From Paenibacillaceae bacterium (GTDB lineage Bacteria > Bacillota > Clostridia > Lachnospirales > Lachnospiraceae): DNA of 64,000 bases. The translations under genes and the position numbers were made by a program. The notes under the pieces were generated by a model. The model searched no databases. It saw only the letters and a list, made by a program, of their open reading frames with translations, and was not told where the DNA came from. The DNA lies in assembly GCA_015057715.1 (NCBI GenBank), contig SVDS01000005.1, forward strand, positions 1 through 64,000, given 5' to 3'. Below, in pieces: positions 9,113 through 17,947 of this stretch. Numbering within the stretch: the first letter of the stretch is position 1; the number at the start of each line of letters is the position of its first letter.

Positions 9113-11077
9113 ATGAGATTAGAGAAGAACTGGTTTTATCATTTCTGTATTGCGTTATCAATTGCAGGCATGGGGTACATTCTGATTGCAGGCGTCTCCG
9201 ATGCACAGGGAAATCAGGAATATCCTTATGCAATGAAAGGATTGCTCATTCTCATCTTCTTCCTTACCTGGGCAGGAGTAAACTTCTTAGCGCTGCTGTC
9301 TGCCAGGCTTACCATAACTGTAAAGCTTAAAAAATATCATAATTACCTTTTGGCAATGGAAGTAATTACCGTCATTCTTATACTGATTCTGGCATTTGCA
9401 GCCAGACTTTTCGTCATACGGAATCTGCCCATGGAACCGGCATCTGATTATAAAACCTATTACGAGATAGCTAAGATGTTAAAGGAAGGGGTCTTGCAGG
9501 AAAAGGGAGAAGGCTATTGTAACTATATTGGGATGTTTCCCCATATACTGGGTTACTGCTATATTTTGAAAACTGTATTTGTTGTATTTGGAACCAGTGT
9601 CTGGAACGGACAGATAGCAAATGTCTTGTTCTCCGTAGGAACGGTTTATCTTATTTACAGGATTGCCAGAAGGCTGGGTGGGAGAATGGCAGGGCTTACA
9701 GCCCTTACAGTTTCGGCATTCTGGCCATCCCAAATCCTTTACGTCAACATGCTTGCAGCTGAATACTCCTTCTCATTTTTCTTATATTTGTGTGTATTGC
9801 TTTTTCTTCATCTGGTCATGGATTATGATGGCGCCACAAAGCATGGGGTCAGAGGAGCTCTTCTTCATATAGTCCTTGGCTGTTTGATTGCAGTGACTGC
9901 GGCAATCCGTCCAATGGCAGTAATATTATTAATTGCCATCCTTATATTTCTGATTCCTCTTAAGACCAGATTACCGGAAATACCACACAACAGCATTTCT
10001 GTCTGGGTAAGATTTCTGGCCAGGGGATTTATGAGGGTATCGCTCATCGTGTTAGCCTATATGGCGGTATCCAGTGTTCTTAATACAGATATAGAACTCT
10101 CCATTAATAAATCGACACCTTCCTTTAGCCAGTCCTTTGGCTATAATCTGTTGGTAGGACTGAATCAAGAATTCAGCGGGGAATGGAATGAAGAAGATTC
10201 CAGGTATTTATATGAGAATCTGGAACGGTCTGGTTCGCCCATAGAAGCGCAGATTGCGTGCCGCGATTTGGCATTTAAACGGTTGTCTGCAGGCCCAGGG
10301 GGATTATTTAACCTGTTTATAAAAAAATACGAAATGCTTTGGGAAAATGATAATTATGGGGCTGACTGGAATCTGGCTTTCTTAAAAGAACAAAATCAGC
10401 TGACTCCAGACAGGGAAGTATTTCTCAATCAGGCAAAAAGTGCAAGCCAGATTGTTTATATGGTGGCTGTGCTCTTTTCTTTTCTGACTTTGATTTATCT
10501 GCTGCAAAGAAAGGCCTCCTCTCTTTATGTTCTGGTCCTGGTTTATCTGGGGACAGCAGCCATGCATCTTATGGTTGAAAGCCAGAATCGGTATCACTTT
10601 CATATTCTGCCTGTATTTATAATTATTGCATCTGTAGGAATAAAATATATTTTTGAAAATGCTGTAACATTTGTAAATACTTCGGATTGGGAACGGCAGC
10701 AGAAAAAAGAACAGCAAATCAGAAAAGAGACTGTATTAAGGCAATTTGAATTGGAAGAACATAAAGCCATTGAGCAGCGCTATAAAAGTATGACCAACGC
10801 ATTTGATATGCAGTCTGCAATTTTAAACGGCAATGTAACTGTTACTGTTTCAGAAGCTTATACCCAACCCGATCCGTTTAAGAAAGAAAAAAATCAGGTT
10901 TCTGCCGCTGAAACATCTCCGAAGATTTCACAGGAAAAAGAAACAGAAAAAATGATAAAGAATGAACCGGCAAGATTGGAACACTCCGATTTAGAGAAGC
11001 TTATTCTGGAACTGGAAGAGATTGCAGAGACAGGAAAGGTGCCCAACGAACATGACGAAGGGGGGCATACGGTATGA
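9113..11077 (+). CDS. GT39/ArnT-like membrane glycosyltransferase with long charged C-terminal tail
   Basis: A protein of about 654 residues with about twelve membrane helices over residues 10-520. After the second or third helix there is a PASDYKTYYEIAK motif, matching the external aspartate motif of GT-C enzymes of the PMT/ArnT class that use polyprenyl-phosphate sugars. The last 130 or so residues are hydrophilic, glutamate- and lysine-rich and partly coiled-coil-like, which is unusual for the class and suggests a cytoplasmic docking tail. The start could be ATG 9113 or GTG 9101; ATG is preferred. It overlaps the next gene by four bases. It probably decorates the exported polymer or wall glycan; substrate unknown. 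Confidence 0.7.
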   Translation: MRLEKNWFYHFCIALSIAGMGYILIAGVSDAQGNQEYPYAMKGLLILIFFLTWAGVNFLALLSARLTITVKLKKYHNYLLAMEVITVILILILAFAARLFVIRNLPMEPASDYKTYYEIAKMLKEGVLQEKGEGYCNYIGMFPHILGYCYILKTVFVVFGTSVWNGQIANVLFSVGTVYLIYRIARRLGGRMAGLTALTVSAFWPSQILYVNMLAAEYSFSFFLYLCVLLFLHLVMDYDGATKHGVRGALLHIVLGCLIAVTAAIRPMAVILLIAILIFLIPLKTRLPEIPHNSISVWVRFLARGFMRVSLIVLAYMAVSSVLNTDIELSINKSTPSFSQSFGYNLLVGLNQEFSGEWNEEDSRYLYENLERSGSPIEAQIACRDLAFKRLSAGPGGLFNLFIKKYEMLWENDNYGADWNLAFLKEQNQLTPDREVFLNQAKSASQIVYMVAVLFSFLTLIYLLQRKASSLYVLVLVYLGTAAMHLMVESQNRYHFHILPVFIIIASVGIKYIFENAVTFVNTSDWERQQKKEQQIRKETVLRQFELEEHKAIEQRYKSMTNAFDMQSAILNGNVTVTVSEAYTQPDPFKKEKNQVSAAETSPKISQEKETEKMIKNEPARLEHSDLEKLILELEEIAETGKVPNEHDEGGHTV

Positions 11078-12690
11078 AAAAAGCCCATCCCCGAAGCAGG
11101 GTGGAAAAGGTATTAATTCTGATCCTCTGCATCCTTACGGTATTTACTGCAGGGGGGCTTCTATTACTATCTCACTATTTCAATAAGGAGGAATTTCTAA
11201 AAGGTCAGAGGGAAAGCACAGATGAAACTTCTCTTGATGATATCACGGCGATTTTTCCAGAATACTGTAATATCAATGAGAAAATTCCTGACATCCGTTT
11301 TACTGATGAATCAGGAGATGTAGTGACAATGAAAGATTTTGAGGGAAAGCCGGCCATAATAACCTTCTGGGCCAGCTGGTGTCCGGATTGCAGAAAAGAA
11401 CTTTCTCATATCAGGGAATTTATAAATACTTCAAAGAATTATGGCGACATCAATTATATTCTTATAAATAGAACAGATAATAAAAAAGAAACCAGAGAAA
11501 CAGCAAAAAAATATCTGTCTGAACAGGGCATTACCATGGACACTTACTATGATGAAGGTATGACCGCCTACCAGGAGCTTGGCCTTCATGCCATCCCAAC
11601 CACATTGTTTCTGGACGAGCATGGAGTGATCCGGTCATGGAGTATTAAACCAATAGAAAAGACCTCTGTATTGGAAGGATATTTAAAAAATCTGGCAGAA
11701 GGAAGCGGGAAGGTGACCGGGGATTTTGTCCTGAATCATCTCATGGATGACAGGGGAGGAGTTCATACAATTTATGATCCAGAGGCAGACAGTGCCATAA
11801 AAAGCGATGTTCTTAGTGAAACTCAGGGTGTGATGCTGGAATATGCGTTACTGCGAAAGGACCAGCAGCTATTTGAAAAAATTCTTTCATATATCAACGG
11901 GGTAATGCGGGTAAATGGTATAACCGGGTGGAGTGTCAGCAATGATAAGCCATCAGAAGTGAATTCACTTTTAGATGACTTGCGTATTCTGGGTGCACTA
12001 CTGTCGGCTAATAATTTATGGGGCGGTTATGACCAGTTAATAACCAATTATTCAGAAGAAATTGCAAAATACGGAATTCACAATAGAAATTATGTGGATT
12101 TCTATGATTCGGGTTATAAAAAATATGCGGACCGCTTTACCCTCTGCTACGGAGACTTATCGGTTATGTCCCGGCTGGCGGCCCTGGATGACCGCTTTAC
12201 ACAGCCTTATGAGTCAGCAAAGAAATTGATTCTTGGGGGAAAAATAAGTGAAGGATTTCCGCTGTACTACAGTTGGTATGATTTTAATAAAAACTCTTAT
12301 GTATCTGATGATTTAAATACTGCAGAAGCTATGGTCACACTGCTTCACCTGGCAGAGGCCGGTTTGCTGGCGGATGATTCCATGGCCTGGCTTAAAACGC
12401 AAATGGATGCAGGCGGTGTGAAAGCACGATACAAAACAGATGGTACGGTAGTGGAAGGTTATAATTATGATTCAACGGCTGTTTACGCGCTAATCGCCAT
12501 GATTGGGGAAATAAAAGGAGATTCCAGGCTCCAGGGAAAAGCTCTGAAGAAAATGGAAAAAATGAGGATTATGGATACCGCTTATCCCTATTACGGTGCA
12601 TTTGGTATGGAAGATGGAAGCGGCATCACATCCTTTGATCAGGTTATGGCAATGCTGGCTTATGAGTATACTGCAAAACCGGCAGACTGA
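11074..12690 (+). CDS. Membrane-anchored thioredoxin (TlpA-like) / GH8-like glycosidase fusion
   Basis: A 538-residue protein in three parts: a membrane anchor (about 12-34), a TlpA-like thioredoxin domain (about 65-205) with active site W102-C-P-D-C106 and cis-proline segment AIPTT, and an (alpha/alpha)6-type domain (about 215-535) resembling glycoside hydrolase family 8. In the latter, E249 in SETQG sits where the general acid of GH8 cellulases lies (usually SEGQ/SEGM), and the D301-D302 pair before LRILGALL matches the sugar-binding DxD region. YdaJ and Listeria PssZ, which belong to the related systems, are GH8 proteins, so this module is expected here; the thioredoxin fusion is not. It probably trims the polymer outside the membrane. 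Confidence 0.75.
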   Translation: MKKAHPRSRVEKVLILILCILTVFTAGGLLLLSHYFNKEEFLKGQRESTDETSLDDITAIFPEYCNINEKIPDIRFTDESGDVVTMKDFEGKPAIITFWASWCPDCRKELSHIREFINTSKNYGDINYILINRTDNKKETRETAKKYLSEQGITMDTYYDEGMTAYQELGLHAIPTTLFLDEHGVIRSWSIKPIEKTSVLEGYLKNLAEGSGKVTGDFVLNHLMDDRGGVHTIYDPEADSAIKSDVLSETQGVMLEYALLRKDQQLFEKILSYINGVMRVNGITGWSVSNDKPSEVNSLLDDLRILGALLSANNLWGGYDQLITNYSEEIAKYGIHNRNYVDFYDSGYKKYADRFTLCYGDLSVMSRLAALDDRFTQPYESAKKLILGGKISEGFPLYYSWYDFNKNSYVSDDLNTAEAMVTLLHLAEAGLLADDSMAWLKTQMDAGGVKARYKTDGTVVEGYNYDSTAVYALIAMIGEIKGDSRLQGKALKKMEKMRIMDTAYPYYGAFGMEDGSGITSFDQVMAMLAYEYTAKPAD

Positions 12691-12731
12691 CTGATTTAGC
12701 GATATAAATTAACATAAAAGGAGTTTATGCT

Positions 12732-13838
12732 GTGAAGAATATCATGCTGGTATTTGGGACAAGACCAGAGGCTATCAAAATGTGCCCTCTGGTAATTGAG
12801 TTGAGAGGCAGGAAAGAAGCAAGGGTTTGCGTCTGTGTATCAGGTCAGCATAAATCCATGCTAAAGCAGGTTTTAGATGCGTTTTCAATTAATCCGGATT
12901 ATGATCTTTCCATTATGAAAGAAAAGCAGACACTGTTTGAAATTACCGTAAATATTTTAAATAACATTCGTGAGGTTCTGGAAAAAGAAAAGCCAGACGT
13001 GGTTCTGGTTCATGGTGATACTTCCACGGCATTTGCCTGTGCCCTTGCCTGTTTTTATCTTCAGATACCGGTGGGACATGTTGAGGCCGGGTTAAGAACT
13101 TATGATATTTATTCTCCCTATCCTGAGGAATTTAACAGACAGGCTATTGGTATCCTTGCAAACTATCACTTTGCTCCAACGGAAAAAGCCAGGGAGAATT
13201 TAATTTCTGAGGGTAAGAATCCTTCGGACATATTTGTTACAGGGAATACAGGGATTGATGCATTAAAAAATACAGTGAGAGCGGACTACAGCCATGAGCT
13301 TTTAACGTGGTCTTTGGGAAGCCGGCTGATATTACTGACTGTTCACCGAAGGGAAAATTTAGGGGAACCCATGAAGCAGATTTTTCGTGCTGTCAAACGG
13401 ATCACTAATGAACATCCTGAGGTTAAGGTTATTTATCCCATTCACTTAAACCCACGTGTCAGGGAAATTGCCGGTTCTGTATTAGCGGGAGAGGAACGGA
13501 TACGCCTGATTGAACCCCTGGATGTAATTGATTTTCATAATTTTATGGCGAGAGCAGATCTTATTTTAACGGATAGCGGGGGAATACAGGAAGAGGCACC
13601 AAGTCTGGGAAAACCGGTGCTTGTTCTTCGCAAATCAACAGAGCGGCCGGAAGGAGTTGACTCTGGGGCGCTGCTTTTGGTTGGGATTGAAGAAGAACCT
13701 ATTTACGAAGCCGTAACACGTTTACTGAATGATAGTGTGCTCTATGACAGGATGTGCAGTGCAGATAATCCTTATGGTGATGGAGAAGCGAGCAGAAGAA
13801 TTGCAGATATTTTACTGGGAAAGAACGAAAACAAATAG
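12732..13838 (+). CDS. wecB: UDP-N-acetylglucosamine 2-epimerase (non-hydrolysing)
   Basis: A 368-residue cytoplasmic enzyme that interconverts UDP-GlcNAc and UDP-ManNAc. The family signature is clear: an N-terminal GTRPEAIKM, VHGDTSTAFA near residue 95, GHVEAGLRTYD near 117, a TVHRREN segment near 205 and TDSGGIQEEAPSLGKPVL near 277. Length equals that of WecB/MnaA. The GTG start at 12732 has AAAGGAG eight bases upstream. It lies 42 bases after the glycosidase gene on the same strand, so it is probably the last gene of the polysaccharide operon. That placement hints that the exported polymer contains ManNAc, as reported for the Listeria Pss polysaccharide; this is inference. Confidence 0.93.
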   Translation: MKNIMLVFGTRPEAIKMCPLVIELRGRKEARVCVCVSGQHKSMLKQVLDAFSINPDYDLSIMKEKQTLFEITVNILNNIREVLEKEKPDVVLVHGDTSTAFACALACFYLQIPVGHVEAGLRTYDIYSPYPEEFNRQAIGILANYHFAPTEKARENLISEGKNPSDIFVTGNTGIDALKNTVRADYSHELLTWSLGSRLILLTVHRRENLGEPMKQIFRAVKRITNEHPEVKVIYPIHLNPRVREIAGSVLAGEERIRLIEPLDVIDFHNFMARADLILTDSGGIQEEAPSLGKPVLVLRKSTERPEGVDSGALLLVGIEEEPIYEAVTRLLNDSVLYDRMCSADNPYGDGEASRRIADILLGKNENK

Positions 13839-13876
13839 TACAGACTCTGCATGTAAAACATGGAAAGCCTGTACTA
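13836..13876. terminator. Inverted repeat between convergent genes
   Basis: TAGTACAG (13836-13843) is complementary to CTGTACTA (13869-13876), with an inner CATGT/ACATG pair in the loop. It lies between the stops of the epimerase gene and mgsA and could act as a bidirectional terminator, although there is no clean T-run. Confidence 0.4.
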
Positions 13877-13888
13877 ATATTAACGATC

Positions 13889-14362
13889 TTATAATGAGTT
13901 TGCTCTGTCCGCGATATTCTTATTAAAATTAATTACCTGATGCTCATAGGTAGACTCCATAAGAGGAGAGGTAATAATAAAATCTGCAGTTGCACGGGTG
14001 TTAGCAATGGGAATATCATAAACCTGGGCAATACGAAGCAGTGCCTTAACGTCAGGGTCATGAGGCTGTGCAGTCAGGGGATCAGAAAAGAAGATAATCA
14101 GATCAATCCTACCCTCTACAATCTTTGCACCGATCTGCTGGTCTCCGCCCAAAGGACCACTGTTATAGCCTTTTACTGGAAGTCCTGTCTGATCTGTAAT
14201 CATACGGGCAGTGGTGCCGGTACCGCACAGAGTGTGGTTTTTTAAGATTTCCCTGTGCTCGGTGCACCATTCAATTAATGAATGTTTTTCATTATCATGG
14301 GCAATCAGTGCAATGTTTTTTTGTTTTTGAAGCGTCAGTGTAATAAAATCTTCCTGTAACAT
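13889..14362 (-). CDS. mgsA: Methylglyoxal synthase
   Basis: A 157-residue cytoplasmic enzyme converting dihydroxyacetone phosphate to methylglyoxal and phosphate, an overflow route from glycolysis when phosphate is short. Key residues align with E. coli MgsA at a constant offset: H22, the phosphate-binding loop G47-T-G-T-T51, catalytic D74 in GGDQQIGA, and H101 and D104 in PHDPD. AGGAGG precedes the ATG at a good distance. It is the second gene after the SARP-type regulator on the minus strand (46-base gap), so the two are likely co-transcribed. Confidence 0.95.
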   Translation of the reverse strand: MLQEDFITLTLQKQKNIALIAHDNEKHSLIEWCTEHREILKNHTLCGTGTTARMITDQTGLPVKGYNSGPLGGDQQIGAKIVEGRIDLIIFFSDPLTAQPHDPDVKALLRIAQVYDIPIANTRATADFIITSPLMESTYEHQVINFNKNIADRANSL

Positions 14363-14408
14363 CTTAGTCCTCCTGTTGTAGGTATTAATAAGAGTGGTAG
14401 AACCTCAT

Positions 14409-15608
14409 TTAAAACGGCAGAACACTTTGCAAAGAATAAGTAATGGACAGATCTTTTCTGGAATATTCCTTTTTAAAATTCTGAATGATCCGCTTTAAAA
14501 CCATCTCTCCGTTTTCATAGGTTGCAGTAGGAAGAAGCATCAGATACTGGCTTACGCTGTAACGGCTGTAAACGTCTCCTCTGCGAAGAGAGTTGCGGAT
14601 AGAACTACCCAGTTCATCCATGGCACGGGTCTGTACCGCCGGCTTTAATAACTCACCCTTTAAATTGCTGATGGTTAGTAGGCATAAAAAGATGGAATCG
14701 CCGGTTCGCTCAATGGCTCTGGCCTCCAGCTGGTAGATATCCCGGAATACGGAAGGCTCGCAGCAAAATGCTCCCTTATTAGTTCCGCCCTCTAAAAGAA
14801 TCTCCCTGATGGTGCTTAAATCCATGGTGATTCCATGCTTTTTGTCGCTGATCATTTTATACAGCTCTTTAAAGCGGATGGATGGAGTGATGGCAAACTC
14901 GTTGTAGAACATGTCGTTTACCCGTTTGTAATGCTCCAGGGACATCATCTGGTTGCCGCTCTGGTACAGAGCATAGATCAGATAGTAATGCGCTTCCTCC
15001 CCGTAAGGATCGATGGAGATTGTCTGCTGGCAGACATCTATCATCGTAGGATAATCCTTTCTGTCATCTAACATAACCAGGATTTTTTTCACTAATTTCT
15101 GATATAGGGTGTGATAATAGGTGTGAATCGGGATTACCCAGGATTCCCATTCGGATTTTGGAAGGAAGTTTCCTTTATAAAGGTTAAATGCCTCCATTGA
15201 CAGTTTCAGGCGGGTCTCTTCCGGAAATTCCTTGCTATCAGCCTGCAGACAAAGCTCTTCGAACTTGTCCGTGTCGCATACGGTGGTAAGATCCCTTGTC
15301 CAGCCATATGCCTTTCTGTTTTGGAATACCAGTTCCTGAGTGGGAAACCCAAGTGGCTCAAGAAGCTTTCGCACGCGGAACATCAGCGTCTTTAAAGCGC
15401 CAGCAGGATTATTGCTGGCTTCATCCTTCCAAAACAGATCGATTAATTCATCAACGGGAATATCCCTGCCACGAAAAGTGATTAAATATTCCAAAAGACT
15501 CCATGGTTTTTTAGCCTGATTATTCTGATCAACAATTATTTTGTCTCCTATGGTAACGGAGAATCCACCCAGCATGTTCACATAAATGATCGTCTCTTGA
15601 TTTTTCAT
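14409..15608 (-). CDS. SARP/BTAD-type transcriptional regulator with C-terminal degenerate GGDEF-like domain
   Basis: A 399-residue regulator. Residues 1-100 form an OmpR-type winged helix (IYVNMLGGFSV start, KPWSLLEYLI, then a TLMFRVRKLL recognition region). Residues 105-260 are the helical BTAD repeat region. Residues 285-399 look like a degenerate GGDEF fold: a FLCLLTISNLKGE strand-helix, then LRRGD (R342-D345 as RxxD), then RY followed by SVSQY where GGDEF belongs, then LMLLP. The catalytic motif is lost but the I-site spacing is kept, so c-di-GMP binding is possible. ATG 15608 is preferred over TTG 15620 because GGAG lies six bases upstream. It is transcribed towards mgsA and converges on the polysaccharide operon. 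Confidence 0.8.
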   Translation of the reverse strand: MKNQETIIYVNMLGGFSVTIGDKIIVDQNNQAKKPWSLLEYLITFRGRDIPVDELIDLFWKDEASNNPAGALKTLMFRVRKLLEPLGFPTQELVFQNRKAYGWTRDLTTVCDTDKFEELCLQADSKEFPEETRLKLSMEAFNLYKGNFLPKSEWESWVIPIHTYYHTLYQKLVKKILVMLDDRKDYPTMIDVCQQTISIDPYGEEAHYYLIYALYQSGNQMMSLEHYKRVNDMFYNEFAITPSIRFKELYKMISDKKHGITMDLSTIREILLEGGTNKGAFCCEPSVFRDIYQLEARAIERTGDSIFLCLLTISNLKGELLKPAVQTRAMDELGSSIRNSLRRGDVYSRYSVSQYLMLLPTATYENGEMVLKRIIQNFKKEYSRKDLSITYSLQSVLPF

Positions 15609-15639
15609 AATTTTCTCCAAAGTAACATTTTCTTTCCTT

Positions 15640-15668
15640 AGTATATAGAAAAAAACGTTAAAAGTCTA
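15640..15668 (-). promoter_or_regulatory. Candidate promoter of the SARP-mgsA unit
   Basis: Read on the minus strand: TAGACT at 15668-15663, a 17-base spacer, TATACT at 15645-15640, about 30 bases upstream of the regulator start. Confidence 0.5.
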
Positions 15669-15685
15669 GCGCAGCTTATAAAAGA

Positions 15686-15714
15686 TTGAGATTTTTATTA
15701 AAATAAGCTATACT
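15686..15714 (+). promoter_or_regulatory. Promoter of the sortase gene
   Basis: TTGAGA (15686-15691), a 17-base spacer and TATACT (15709-15714), followed by an A/G-rich leader to the sortase start at 15753. It lies back to back with the SARP promoter. Confidence 0.65.
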
Positions 15715-15752
15715 AAAGCAGAAGAATATGAAAAAGAAAGCAGGAGATTGCT

Positions 15753-16508
15753 ATGAACAGAAAAAAACTGTCTACAGGAATTCTTATACTTGCATTTCTG
15801 CTTCTGGCTGTGGGAGCCGGAGTGCTTTACTTTGATTATCGCGACAGGCAGTATTCTGACAACCTGTATGAAAGCCTGGCCGAGCTGGCAAAGGAACCAG
15901 AAGAGAGCGTAACTGCCCCGTCGGAAACACAGAAAGAGAAAGAAGAACCTTACGTATCTCCTATTTCTTTTGATGAACTAAAAAAGATTAATCCTGACAT
16001 TGTTGGCTGGATCCGCATTGCCGATACGAGCATTGATTACCCCATCGTCCACACGGACAACAATGATACTTACCTGGATACGGATTTCGATGGAAAAAAG
16101 AACCCGTCAGGGACCATATTTCTTGACTGTGACAGTGAACCTGATTTTTCCGGAAGGCATAACATAATCTATGGGCATCATATGAAAGATGGTTCCATGT
16201 TTAAGGATATCATAAAGTATAAAGAGGAATCTTTTTATCGTGCCCATCAGGACATTGTGATCTATACTCCACAGCGGGAATTCCATTTGCGGCCGGTCAC
16301 TGTGCTTTATACGGATGCAGGCGGAATACGCAGAAAAACAAAATTTGAATCAGATGATAGCTTTTCACTGTATGTAGATGAGATGACGAAGAACGGTATG
16401 TTTTATCAGGCACCGGAAGAGCCAATTAAAACTCTGTGGTCATTTGTTACATGCAGCTATGAATTTGATGATGCAAGAACCATTCTATATGCAGCATTAG
16501 TCCCTTAA
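15753..16508 (+). CDS. srtB: Class B sortase
   Basis: A 251-residue membrane-anchored cysteine transpeptidase that joins surface proteins to the peptidoglycan. There is an N-terminal anchor helix (about residues 7-27), a charged linker, then the sortase barrel. The catalytic triad is visible: H142 (or H143) in YGHHM, C234 in the FVTCSYE motif and R242 in DDARTI. The WSFVTC strand and the sequence INPDIVGWIRI near residue 80 are class B features. Its sorting substrates are not recognisable in this window. It has its own promoter and is followed by glmM after about 75 bases. Confidence 0.93.
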   Translation: MNRKKLSTGILILAFLLLAVGAGVLYFDYRDRQYSDNLYESLAELAKEPEESVTAPSETQKEKEEPYVSPISFDELKKINPDIVGWIRIADTSIDYPIVHTDNNDTYLDTDFDGKKNPSGTIFLDCDSEPDFSGRHNIIYGHHMKDGSMFKDIIKYKEESFYRAHQDIVIYTPQREFHLRPVTVLYTDAGGIRRKTKFESDDSFSLYVDEMTKNGMFYQAPEEPIKTLWSFVTCSYEFDDARTILYAALVP

Positions 16509-16582
16509 TTTAGAAAGGGCAGAAATGTGGTATTCTACATATCACTTTTTATCACTGCAGATTTATAAAGGAGAATAATAAA

Positions 16583-17938
16583 ATGGGTAAATATTTTGGA
16601 ACAGATGGTTTTAGAGGAGAAGCAAATGTTACGCTGACTGTTGAGGATGCGTTTAAGGTAGGCCGCTTTTTAGGCTGGTACTATGGACAGAAAAAACCGG
16701 CTGAGGTATGTAGGATCGTAATCGGAAAAGATACAAGACGCAGCAGCTATATGTTTGAATATTCTCTTGTGGCAGGTCTTACCGCATCAGGAGCCGATGC
16801 CTATCTGCTTCATGTAACCACCACCCCCAGTGTATCCTATGTTGTCCGTACAGAAGGATTTTCCTGTGGAATCATGATCTCTGCAAGCCATAATCCATAC
16901 TACGATAACGGTATTAAAGTGATTAACGAAAAGGGAGAGAAATTAGAAGAATCTGTCATCACGGAGATCGAGAAATATTTAGACGGAGAGATGGGAGAAC
17001 TGCCATTTGCCACACAGGATAAGATCGGCAGAACCGTAGATTTTGCAGCAGGAAGAAACCGCTATATCGGATATCTGATCTCTACGGCAACCAGATCCTT
17101 TAAAAATAAAAAAGTGGCACTGGACTGTGCCAACGGAAGCGCCTCCGCCATTGCAAAGAATGTATTTGATGCACTTGGTGCAGAGACTCATGTAATCAGT
17201 AATGAGCCAAACGGTCTGAATATTAATACGGGTTGCGGTTCTACCCATATGGGACAGCTGGTGAAGTTTGTGAAAGAAGTAGGAGCTGATGTGGGCTTTG
17301 CTTATGATGGAGATGCAGACCGCTGCCTGGCCGTTGATGAGAACGGAAATGTAGTTGATGGAGATGGTATCTTATACATCTGCGGTAAATATATGAAAGA
17401 ACAGGGTCTGCTTAAGAATAACAAAGTGGTAACAACTGTGATGTCCAATTTCGGGTTATATAAAGCTTTGGACCGGGAAGGGATTGAGTACGAAAAAACA
17501 GCAGTTGGTGACAAATATGTTTATGAGAACATGGTAACCAATGGAAACTGTCTGGGCGGCGAACAGTCAGGACATATCATATTCAGTAAGCATGCAACAA
17601 CCGGAGATGGAATCCTGACTTCATTAAAAGTAATGGAAGTAATTCTTGAAAAGAAAGAAAGCCTTGGAAAGCTGGTTTCTGAGCTGGAGATCTTTCCACA
17701 GGTATTAAAGAATGTACGGGTTCATGACAAGACAGCGGCTCAGGATGATGAAGCGGTTAAAGCAGAAGTGGAGAAAGTGGCACAAAGTCTTGGAGACAGC
17801 GGAAGAATTCTTCTGCGCCAGTCTGGTACAGAGCCGGTAGTTCGAGTCATGGTAGAAGCGGCTGATTTAAAAACCTGTGAACAGTACGTGGAGCAGGTAA
17901 TTAATGTCATGAAATCAAAAGGTCACGTCATTTCCTGA
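16583..17938 (+). CDS. glmM: Phosphoglucosamine mutase
   Basis: A 451-residue cytoplasmic enzyme converting glucosamine 6-phosphate to glucosamine 1-phosphate, on the way to UDP-GlcNAc for peptidoglycan and the surface polysaccharides encoded on both sides. It starts GTDGFRGEAN; the phosphoserine loop SASHNP has the active serine at residue 102, as in E. coli GlmM. The metal loop DGDADR lies near residue 242, the sugar loop GEQSGH near 327 and the phosphate loop RQSGTEPVVRVM near the C-terminus. The length is normal. AAAGGAG precedes the start. Confidence 0.95.
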   Translation: MGKYFGTDGFRGEANVTLTVEDAFKVGRFLGWYYGQKKPAEVCRIVIGKDTRRSSYMFEYSLVAGLTASGADAYLLHVTTTPSVSYVVRTEGFSCGIMISASHNPYYDNGIKVINEKGEKLEESVITEIEKYLDGEMGELPFATQDKIGRTVDFAAGRNRYIGYLISTATRSFKNKKVALDCANGSASAIAKNVFDALGAETHVISNEPNGLNINTGCGSTHMGQLVKFVKEVGADVGFAYDGDADRCLAVDENGNVVDGDGILYICGKYMKEQGLLKNNKVVTTVMSNFGLYKALDREGIEYEKTAVGDKYVYENMVTNGNCLGGEQSGHIIFSKHATTGDGILTSLKVMEVILEKKESLGKLVSELEIFPQVLKNVRVHDKTAAQDDEAVKAEVEKVAQSLGDSGRILLRQSGTEPVVRVMVEAADLKTCEQYVEQVINVMKSKGHVIS

Positions 17939-17947
17939 TTGTAAATC

